From assembly GCA_046714215.1 (NCBI GenBank), contig JBKKBM010000121.1, positions 1 through 20,073 of the forward strand: DNA of 20,073 bases, written 5' to 3'. Numbering within the stretch: position 1 is the first letter of the stretch; every line of letters begins with the position of its first letter. This document shows positions 14,500-20,073 of this stretch, one piece after another. The position numbers and the translations under genes are program-made. The notes beneath the pieces are model-generated. The model was not told where the DNA came from and made no database searches. It was given only the letters and a program-made list of their open reading frames with translations. Source of the DNA: DATLCI01 sp046714215. Its GTDB lineage: Bacteria > Acidobacteriota > Terriglobia > Terriglobales > Acidobacteriaceae.

Positions 14500-15351
14500 T
14501 TATGGAGCGCGATCCGGACTGAGAACGGCGGCATCGAGCAATTCTTTGGTAGTTTTTTCGGATTGCGCCTTTTCGGAGTGCGATCGGTCCGCGTGTTTGC
14601 CCATGATCTCTTTGGCCAGCTTGATGTAGCTTTCCGAGCCGCGCGAGCGCGAGTCATAAACCAGGACGGGCTGTCCGTAGCTGGGCGCCTCCGCCAAGCG
14701 GATATTGCGTGGGATCGTGGTCTGGAAAAGGCGGTCGCCAAAAAAAGTCTTCAGCTCGCTGGTCACTTGCTGCGCCTGGTTGGTGCGGTCGTCGTACATA
14801 GTGAGGACCACACCCTCGATCTCCAGGCCCGGATTCAGGGCCTGCCGGATGCGTTCCAGGGTGTCCAGCAATTCGCTGACGCCTTCCATAGCAAAGTATT
14901 CCGCTTGCATGGGAATAAGCACGGAATCGGCGGCCACCAAGGCATTCAGCGTGAGCAGATCCAGTGCGGGCGGGCAGTCGAGGACGATGAACTCAAAGCG
15001 CTCGCGCAGCGGCTGCAAGGCGTTCTTCAGGCGGAATTCGCGTCCCTCTTCCTGGACCAGCTCCACATTGGCGCCGACCAGATTCTTGCTGGCGGGGATC
15101 ACCCAAAGCCCTTCCAGGCTGGTGGGCTGAATCAGTTCTTCCGCGCTGGTTTCGCCGGCCATTAGGTGGTACGTGTTGCGACGCTCCGGATCGCGGCCCA
15201 AGCCGACTCCGCTGGTGGCGTTCGACTGGGGATCGCAATCGACCAGTAGGCACGGCACCTCGGCGGCGGCAAAGGACGCGGCCAGGTTGATGGACGTGGT
15301 CGTTTTGCCCACGCCGCCCTTTTGATTCGCCACCGCTATGATTCTGGCCAT
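14500..15351 (-). CDS. parA: Chromosome partitioning ATPase ParA (Soj)
   Basis: Deviant Walker ATPase that dimerises on ATP, binds DNA and moves ParB-parS complexes. Motifs: deviant Walker A KGGVGKTT 11-18 with the signature lysine K11, A' motif DCDPQ 38-42, and Walker B IVLDCPP 123-129. The 283 residues include a charged tail after ~255 that is not conserved in the family. The start MARIIAVANQKGG is standard and is preceded by GGAG (plus-strand 15356-15359) 4 nt away. There is no N-terminal helix-turn-helix, which fits a chromosomal type Ib-like/Soj ParA rather than a P1-type plasmid protein. Confidence 0.96.
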   Translation of the reverse strand: MARIIAVANQKGGVGKTTTSINLAASFAAAEVPCLLVDCDPQSNATSGVGLGRDPERRNTYHLMAGETSAEELIQPTSLEGLWVIPASKNLVGANVELVQEEGREFRLKNALQPLRERFEFIVLDCPPALDLLTLNALVAADSVLIPMQAEYFAMEGVSELLDTLERIRQALNPGLEIEGVVLTMYDDRTNQAQQVTSELKTFFGDRLFQTTIPRNIRLAEAPSYGQPVLVYDSRSRGSESYIKLAKEIMGKHADRSHSEKAQSEKTTKELLDAAVLSPDRAP

Positions 15352-15372
15352 TGAACTCCGAATAGTGGACCG

Positions 15373-15378
15373 ACTATA
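15373..15378 (-). promoter_or_regulatory. Putative -10 box of the parAB operon
   Basis: TATAGT on the minus strand ends 21 nt before the parA ATG, leaving room for the GGAG ribosome binding site. No good -35 is seen. The parS pair begins about 70 bp further upstream, so ParB bound there could affect this promoter. Confidence 0.45.
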
Positions 15379-15448
15379 GCAGCCGGGGTAGAACCGGGAA
15401 TCTGTGAATTAGCCGAGCTTATTGAGGAAATCATCTGGATTTGGCGGT

Positions 15449-15464
15449 AGTTCCACGTGGAACA
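15449..15464. promoter_or_regulatory. parS: parS site 1
   Basis: AGTTCCACGTGGAACA contains the perfect 14-bp palindrome GTTCCACGTGGAAC (15450-15463). It matches the known GTTCCACGTGGAAC type of bacterial parS, the chromosomal centromere bound by ParB, which is encoded next door. Confidence 0.93.
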
Positions 15465-15491
15465 TCGCGCAAACAGTGGCATTGAGCGAAA

Positions 15492-15507
15492 GGTTCCACG
15501 TGGAACA
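15492..15507. promoter_or_regulatory. parS: parS site 2
   Basis: GGTTCCACGTGGAACA carries the same 14-bp palindrome (15493-15506), centred 43 bp from site 1, about four helical turns. Both copies are followed by TC on the right flank. Confidence 0.93.
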
Positions 15508-15524
15508 TCCTGTGGAATAGTAGC

Positions 15525-15554
15525 CGCCCGTCCGCTCCGGGCGCCGCAGCTATT
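15525..15554. other. Hairpin between parS and the downstream gene, in a 459-bp gene-free stretch
   Basis: CGCCCG (15525-15530) pairs with CGGGCG (15538-15543). An outer AATAG (15516-15520) can pair with CTATT (15550-15554), followed by TTG. It might act as a weak terminator on the plus strand. The rest of the gap 15352-15810 holds the two parS sites and a small inverted repeat TGGCGA/TCGCCA (15702-15707, 15719-15724). I see no convincing gene or RNA. Confidence 0.35.
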
Positions 15555-15795
15555 TTGACGTGGTATCTACTTAGTTACTGTTGGCACTCTTGATTACCTG
15601 CACCACAAAGTGTGCAATAATGGCATTGGACAGGCAAAACTTGGCTCAAAACCGTATGTTCCTCCCACTGTGGCCTGTGGAAATCTTCAATCGCAAGCTG
15701 TTGGCGATACTGGCACTTTCGCCATCAAGCCACTAAATAGGCCGCACTTCCCCAAGAAACACCCTAAATGAGGCAAAACATCCGTTTTTCGCTGA

Positions 15796-15801
15796 TATAG
15801 T
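15796..15801 (+). promoter_or_regulatory. -10 box placed for a leaderless transcript
   Basis: TATAGT ends 9 nt before the ATG at 15811, so transcription would start at or near the first codon. The arrangement is the same as at rlmH. No clear -35 lies 16-18 bp upstream. Confidence 0.4.
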
Positions 15802-15810
15802 GGCGGCACC

Positions 15811-16992
15811 ATGGCCCCGGTAGCTACCTCCCAGCGTCCGCAGGTTAACTCCAAAGGTTCGCCCGCCCCAGTCAGCCATGCCCCGGCCGATTCCCGCCTG
15901 ATGTCCCTCGACGTCTTTCGCGGTATGACTATCGCCGGCATGACCTTGGTCAATAACCCGGGCACTTGGGCTGCAATCTATCCGCCGCTCGCGCACGCTG
16001 AGTGGCACGGCTGGACCCACACTGACCTGGTGTTTCCCTTCTTCCTCTTTATCGCCGGCGTTTCGATGGCGTTTTCATTCACGTCCCGGGAAAATTCGGG
16101 CGCGAAGAAGGACGACTTGTTGCGGCATACGCTGCGCCGCGCGGGCATCATTTTTCTCATCGGATTTCTGCTGGCCATCACGCCGTACTTTAACTTCGCG
16201 CACGTGCGCATCATGGGCGTGCTGCAGCGGATCGCCGTTTGCTATGCCATCGGTGGACTCATCTATCTCTACACGCCGCGCAAACACCGCGCCATCATCA
16301 TTGCGTCCGCACTCGTTGCTTACTGGGCGATGCTCACCTTTATCCCGGTTCCGGGATACGGCACCGGCAATCTCACGCCCGAAGGGAACCTCGGCGCCTA
16401 CATCGATCGCGCGCTTATGGGCGGACACCTCTGGAAACCCATGTGGGATCCGGAAGGCTTGCTGAGCACCATCCCCGCCATCTGCACCACGCTCATCGGC
16501 ACCTTCGTCGGCGAATGGATGATGATGAAGATCACCTGGCAGAACAAGGTAAAGGTGCTTGCCATCGGAGGAGTTGTGGCGATGCTGGTAGGCACAGCGC
16601 TGCATCCGCTCTTCCCCATCAATAAAGGATTGTGGACCAGTACCTATGTGATCTTCACCGCCGGTTATGCGATGGTGCTGCTGGCGGCCTGCTACTGGCT
16701 GATCGACGTGCTCAAATGGCGTGCCTGGAGCAAGCCGTTCCTAGTCTTTGGCATGAACGCCATCCTCATCTTTACTGCATCGGGATGGCTGTCGAAGAAC
16801 ATGGGCATCTTCAGGGTAGAACTGCCGAGCGGCCGCATGGGTGGAGTGAATGCCTGGATCTACCAGACTATCTTCGTGCCGCTGGCCAGTGATCCACGCA
16901 ATTCGTCCCTGGCGTATGGTTTGGCGTACGTACTGTTCTGGCTGGGTATCGCCTGGTGGCTGTACAACAAGAAGATCTTTGTGAAGGTATAG
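15811..16992 (+). CDS. HGSNAT/DUF5009-like membrane acyltransferase
   Basis: A 393-residue multi-pass membrane protein with about ten hydrophobic segments. It opens with a polar ~28-residue N-terminus, then RLMSLDVFRGMTIAGMTLVN (29-48) and HAEWHGWTHTDLVFPFFLFI (62-81), the hallmark of bacterial relatives of heparan-alpha-glucosaminide N-acetyltransferase. H66 in that motif corresponds to the family's likely active His. SKPFLVFGMNAI (307-318) is also conserved. These proteins are thought to pass an acetyl group across the membrane to a sugar. The substrate is unknown here; no glycan operon is adjacent. The next gene starts 1 nt after the stop. Confidence 0.85.
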   Translation: MAPVATSQRPQVNSKGSPAPVSHAPADSRLMSLDVFRGMTIAGMTLVNNPGTWAAIYPPLAHAEWHGWTHTDLVFPFFLFIAGVSMAFSFTSRENSGAKKDDLLRHTLRRAGIIFLIGFLLAITPYFNFAHVRIMGVLQRIAVCYAIGGLIYLYTPRKHRAIIIASALVAYWAMLTFIPVPGYGTGNLTPEGNLGAYIDRALMGGHLWKPMWDPEGLLSTIPAICTTLIGTFVGEWMMMKITWQNKVKVLAIGGVVAMLVGTALHPLFPINKGLWTSTYVIFTAGYAMVLLAACYWLIDVLKWRAWSKPFLVFGMNAILIFTASGWLSKNMGIFRVELPSGRMGGVNAWIYQTIFVPLASDPRNSSLAYGLAYVLFWLGIAWWLYNKKIFVKV

Positions 16993-16993
16993 T

Positions 16994-17533
16994 GTGTCAC
17001 CAATGTTGACAACCAAACTGAGTCTCGAGCCGGCGGCGACAGGGGATTCACCCGATGTCCCCAACCTGAAGCGCGGACTGCTCTTCGGCGCCATGGCGAC
17101 CGTTGCGTGCATCCCGCTCTGGGGCGGTGTTGTGTACCTGTTCAGCCCAAATCTATTGGCGGCGCTGTTCGTCGCGATGGCGGTGGGTTTCCTCATCGCG
17201 TGGGCGAGCATGCATGGCTTTGGTCACATCAACCGTCCGGTGCAGGTGGCAATCGCCGTTTTCACCTCGCTGGCCGCCGTGGGGGGTGAGATCATCTATT
17301 TCTCACTGGATATCCTGGTGGACCAACGCGCTGCCATTAACCTGGAGAACATGAGGGAGATGATCCCGGTCGTCGCGAAGGGCCTTTGGCGTCTGGAGAA
17401 ACTCGGGCTGCGGGGGTTCATCGCTCTGCCGTGTGCATTGCTTTCGGCGCACTATTCTTCGGTTCTCGTTGATCTGCGGATCAATGCGCCGTGGCGCGTG
17501 CGGGGAGCAAACCGTTCCTCGTCTTCGGAATGA
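16994..17533 (+). CDS. Unrecognised multi-TM protein with an out-of-frame acquired C-terminus
   Basis: I do not recognise this 179-residue protein. Three or four hydrophobic segments are visible (about 28-50, 53-72, 82-104 and possibly 139-155), with HGFGHINRP (74-82) between the second and third. The start is GTG at 16994, 1 nt after the previous stop, or ATG at 17003; cotranscription with the HGSNAT-like gene is likely. The last ~12 residues (RVRGANRSSSSE) and the stop codon fall in DNA that, in another frame, encodes a fragment of an HGSNAT-like protein. The natural C-terminus may therefore have been lost. It ends 8 bp from the convergent acyltransferase gene. Confidence 0.65.
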   Translation: MSPMLTTKLSLEPAATGDSPDVPNLKRGLLFGAMATVACIPLWGGVVYLFSPNLLAALFVAMAVGFLIAWASMHGFGHINRPVQVAIAVFTSLAAVGGEIIYFSLDILVDQRAAINLENMREMIPVVAKGLWRLEKLGLRGFIALPCALLSAHYSSVLVDLRINAPWRVRGANRSSSSE

Positions 17534-17541
17534 ACGTGGAT
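17494..17541 (+). pseudogene. Remnant of a second HGSNAT/DUF5009-like gene
   Basis: Read in the frame of 17506, this piece encodes RAGSKPFLVFGMN, against RAWSKPFLVFGMN in the gene upstream. DNA at 17504-17536 matches 16727-16759 at 29 of 33 positions, and all four differences are synonymous third-codon changes. Similarity ends at about 17537, where the convergent gene begins. Confidence 0.65.
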
Positions 17542-20070
17542 TTAAAGAGAGCGCACCTTTTGTTCCAGTTCCTGCGTGATCGTGTCCGCATCCGCGCCAG
17601 GAGAGAAGCGCACGGGCTCGCCAATGCGCACGTGAATCTTTCCCCAAGGCGCGAAGCCGCGCCATCCCGCGCGTTTGACGTCCCACAAGCCGTCGATGCG
17701 CATCGGCACCACGGGCAAGCCCAGTCCCGTGGCCAGAAGTCCGATACCGCTGCGGAAGGGCGCAATCTCTCCGTCGCGGGTCCGGAGCCCCTCGGGAAAC
17801 ACCAGTACGCTATAGCCGCGATCAATCGAGCTGCCGGCAAAGGCAAAGCTCTCGCGCAAGCCGCTCGCTTTAGGGAGAGGGAAGACGTTGAAGAGTGCGG
17901 TCATCAGCCAGTAAGCCGCCCGGGAAACGATTCCCGAAATTACTCCGGCTCCCACCGGCGCACGCAGACTGCGGACGCGCTCTCCCTCCATGGCGACGGC
18001 AAGCCGCCGACGCAGGCGGAAGGGAAGTGCGGCCAGGATGAAGCCCACATCGACGTAAGCCACGTGGTTGCTGATCACCAGCACCGGTCCGCTTACTCCC
18101 TCAAGATTCTCCCGGCCTGTGATCTTCGGCCAAGAGAGAAGGTAAGTGGCAGGGTAAGTGATCAGGTGATAGACCATCACACGAATGGCTTGCATCACGG
18201 TTGACTGCGCCCAGCGAGGATAGCGATACGCGCCGGCCTCCGCACCCGATGGAGCGGACACCAATTTCTCCAACTCGCCCACAGTAGTAATGGCGGCGAA
18301 GTCCGTCTCATCGATGGATACTTGGTAGCGATCTTCCAGAGCGCAGATCAATTCCACCCGCTCGAGAGAACTAAGTCCAAGGTCGTCGGAGGAAGTAGAT
18401 GCTGCAGACGCAGATCGGCCGCGCACTTGGGCGACCAAGTCCGCAACCCCGCCACCTGCGCTACCGGGCGTTTTGTCCGCGCCCGGGGCGGCCCCCATAA
18501 AATGCTCGACCGCGCGCGCCTGAATGGCGGAAAGCCGCGGCTTCTGCGTGGCCGTGCGCGGGAAGTCGGCATCGGGCCACGCATACCAGTGACGGATCTG
18601 TTGGAAAGGGGGAAGCGCATGGTTGACGCGACGTGCCACATCCTCAATCTGCGCTGACGGCTGAAGAAGAATAACCGCGGCGGGTTCGGCATTGCCGCCG
18701 CGGGCAAAGCCGAACACCACCGCATCACGCACGCTGGGATCCCGGCGCAGCGCGCCCTCCAGGTCCTGGGGATAGATCTTCATCCCCTCGCTGGTGACGA
18801 TCACATTCTTCTCGCGTCCTTTGAAGTGAAGGTAGCCTTCGGCGTCGAGCTCGCCCAGATCGCCGGTGCGCAGCCAGCCGGCTTCGTTGTCGAGCGGCGT
18901 GAGACTTCCGCCCTGCCAGTAATTGCGGGCAATGGATTCGCCGCGGACGAGGATCTCTCCCGTCGCACTTAGTTTCAGATCGCGTCCCGGCAAGACTTTG
19001 CCGATGGAGCCGGCGCCCCGGCGGAAGGGATGATTCACGCTGACGAGCGAAGTAGTCTCGGTCATGCCGTAGCCTTGCAGCACCGCAATGCCGACGCGGG
19101 ACCAGAAAGTCTCAGCGGCGGCGTCCAGCGTGGCGCCGCCCGAGACGATGGCCCAGAAGCGCCATCCGAAGAGCCGATGGACAACGCGGAACCGCCACCA
19201 CCGCTGCCATACTTTCTCGGTTACAGCCTGCTCGAGTTGTTGCGCCAGCCAGCCTTCGCCCTTGCGCTCCGCGATGAAGCGTTCCAAGTGCGCTTGCAGC
19301 GACTCCACCATGCGGGGCACCGCCACCAGCACCGACACGCGTTCCCGGCGGATGGTGCGTTGGATCTCACCCGGAGCCAGACGCTCCGGAAACACGACGA
19401 CGGCGCCCAACAGCGGCGGCAGAAAGATGCCCATGAATTGTCCGAAGACGTGACTCAGCGGCACCAGGCTGAGAAAACGCAGCGGATGAAACCAGCGTTC
19501 GTACCGGAGGTACTTCGCGATCTCCGGCTCGAAGGGTTCAAGGTTGGCCAGCACGTTGCCATGGGTAGTGACCACGCCCTTGGGTTCATGAGTGGTGCCG
19601 GAGGTGAAGATGATCTGCAGGGGATCGTTGCGCGTGAGGGCCGCGTAATGCGGCTCCGCGGAGTGGTGCACCACCAGCGACGGCATATCTTTCAGGATCA
19701 TCTGCGGAAGGCCTGCCGCCTCCGCGCTCAAACCACGCGCACAAACCAGGAGCTTGCCCGCGACCTCAGCAAAGATGCGGCGGACAAATTCCGGCGAGCC
19801 CACGCGGTCCAAAGGAACGACCACGACACCGCGCATCAGGCATCCGAGAAAAACGGCGACCCACTCTGCGGAATCGTCGCCCCATAACAGGAGGCGGTCG
19901 CCCTGGGAGATGTTCCGGGCATCAAGCTCGCGCGAGAAGCGGCACGCCGTCGTCCAGACTTGGCCATAAGTCCACACAGCACGACGCAGGCCTCTGCGCT
20001 GCACAAAGGCAAGGCCGCGCGCATGGCGCCTGAAATATTCGAGCCAATCGATGAGTGACTCGCGGGGCAT
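17542..20070 (-). CDS. Fused acyl-AMP ligase, acyl carrier and glycerolipid acyltransferase (Aas-like)
   Basis: An 842-residue protein with three domains. First, an AMP-dependent synthetase (about 5-520): P-loop TSGTTHEPK 156-164, GMTETT 335-340, RTGDLG 401-406, and K510 in PRTATQK as catalytic lysine. Second, an acyl carrier domain (about 540-605): LGLSSLERVEL 565-574 with S568 as the phosphopantetheine site; the usual Asp before it is Ser. Third, a PlsC-type acyltransferase (about 625-842): NHVAYVD 668-674 with HX4D (H669, D674), and FPEGLR 758-763. It probably activates fatty acids and transfers them to a lysophospholipid, as E. coli Aas does, here with a built-in carrier. The ATG lies 3 bp from the window edge; the frame stays open beyond, so the start is provisional. 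Confidence 0.88.
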   Translation of the reverse strand: MPRESLIDWLEYFRRHARGLAFVQRRGLRRAVWTYGQVWTTACRFSRELDARNISQGDRLLLWGDDSAEWVAVFLGCLMRGVVVVPLDRVGSPEFVRRIFAEVAGKLLVCARGLSAEAAGLPQMILKDMPSLVVHHSAEPHYAALTRNDPLQIIFTSGTTHEPKGVVTTHGNVLANLEPFEPEIAKYLRYERWFHPLRFLSLVPLSHVFGQFMGIFLPPLLGAVVVFPERLAPGEIQRTIRRERVSVLVAVPRMVESLQAHLERFIAERKGEGWLAQQLEQAVTEKVWQRWWRFRVVHRLFGWRFWAIVSGGATLDAAAETFWSRVGIAVLQGYGMTETTSLVSVNHPFRRGAGSIGKVLPGRDLKLSATGEILVRGESIARNYWQGGSLTPLDNEAGWLRTGDLGELDAEGYLHFKGREKNVIVTSEGMKIYPQDLEGALRRDPSVRDAVVFGFARGGNAEPAAVILLQPSAQIEDVARRVNHALPPFQQIRHWYAWPDADFPRTATQKPRLSAIQARAVEHFMGAAPGADKTPGSAGGGVADLVAQVRGRSASAASTSSDDLGLSSLERVELICALEDRYQVSIDETDFAAITTVGELEKLVSAPSGAEAGAYRYPRWAQSTVMQAIRVMVYHLITYPATYLLSWPKITGRENLEGVSGPVLVISNHVAYVDVGFILAALPFRLRRRLAVAMEGERVRSLRAPVGAGVISGIVSRAAYWLMTALFNVFPLPKASGLRESFAFAGSSIDRGYSVLVFPEGLRTRDGEIAPFRSGIGLLATGLGLPVVPMRIDGLWDVKRAGWRGFAPWGKIHVRIGEPVRFSPGADADTITQELEQKVRSL

Positions 20071-20073
20071 AGT

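Noticed and set aside
14320..15165. 281-codon plus-strand frame opposite parA and parB
   Set aside because: Shadow of well-supported ParA and ParB; no independent start signal.
15620..15736. 38-codon plus-strand frame in the gap after parS
   Set aside because: No ribosome binding site, no recognisable sequence and no conservation evidence; likely chance.
15352..15810. Possible oriC in the gap between parA and the next gene
   Set aside because: Only DnaA-box-like sequences with mismatches (near 15509 and 15672), no cluster of boxes and no strongly AT-rich unwinding region; parS alone does not make an origin.
18649..18668. GCTGACGGCTGAAG resembling the heptamer arrays
   Set aside because: Only two units and inside the coding sequence of the acyl-AMP ligase fusion, explained by codons.

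Overview
The window reads as a chromosomal segment of a GC-rich (roughly 60%) bacterium. The best guess is an Acidobacteriota of the Terriglobia/Koribacter type. This rests on the gene order (rplU-rpmA-obgE-nadD-rsfS followed by a sigma-54 activator; rlmH-cobO-accD-folC), on basic Lys/Ala tails on several proteins, and on degenerate heptamer repeats in front of genes. It is inference from pattern memory, not a database result. Almost all of the sequence is coding, with short gaps.

Positions 1-4938 (+) are a ribosome and assembly block: L21, L27, the Obg GTPase, NadD, the ribosome silencing factor RsfS and a sensor-less sigma-54 activator. A textbook terminator separates rpmA from obgE. L21, Obg and RsfS all end in long Lys/Ala/Ser-rich, probably disordered tails, and Obg has such a tail instead of the usual C-terminal domain. 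Positions 4944-5936 (-) hold a small DMT-type membrane protein and a one-TM protein of unknown function.

Positions 5967-10980 (+) are housekeeping genes: rlmH, a cobalamin adenosyltransferase, accD, folC, a PlsC-type acyltransferase and a class I glutamine amidotransferase (C26-like). A degenerate repeat-like spacer follows. A secreted papain-fold-like protein (-), which seems to lack its catalytic His, and folK (+) diverge from each other. Next comes a strongly translated HU gene (+), which converges on a minus-strand parA-parB-X operon through a UUCG-loop hairpin.

Upstream of parA lie two perfect 14-bp parS palindromes (GTTCCACGTGGAAC) 43 bp apart. They identify a chromosomal ParABS system and suggest the region is origin-proximal. 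The third operon gene, X, is AT-richer than its neighbours and looks acquired.

Positions 15811-17533 (+) encode an HGSNAT/DUF5009-like membrane acyltransferase and an unrecognised multi-TM protein. The 3' end of the latter runs, in a different frame, into a 33-bp remnant of a second HGSNAT-like gene. The window closes with a large minus-strand fusion of AMP-dependent ligase, acyl carrier and glycerolipid acyltransferase, whose start is at the window edge.

Common themes are ribosome biogenesis, folate (folC, folK), membrane lipid synthesis (accD, plsC, fused synthetase-acyltransferase) and chromosome organisation (HU, ParABS). I found no CRISPR array, tRNA, rRNA, insertion sequence or recognisable defence system. 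The least expected signals are the parS pair, the accessory gene attached to parB, the out-of-frame gene remnant, the predicted dead protease and the heptamer arrays before start codons.
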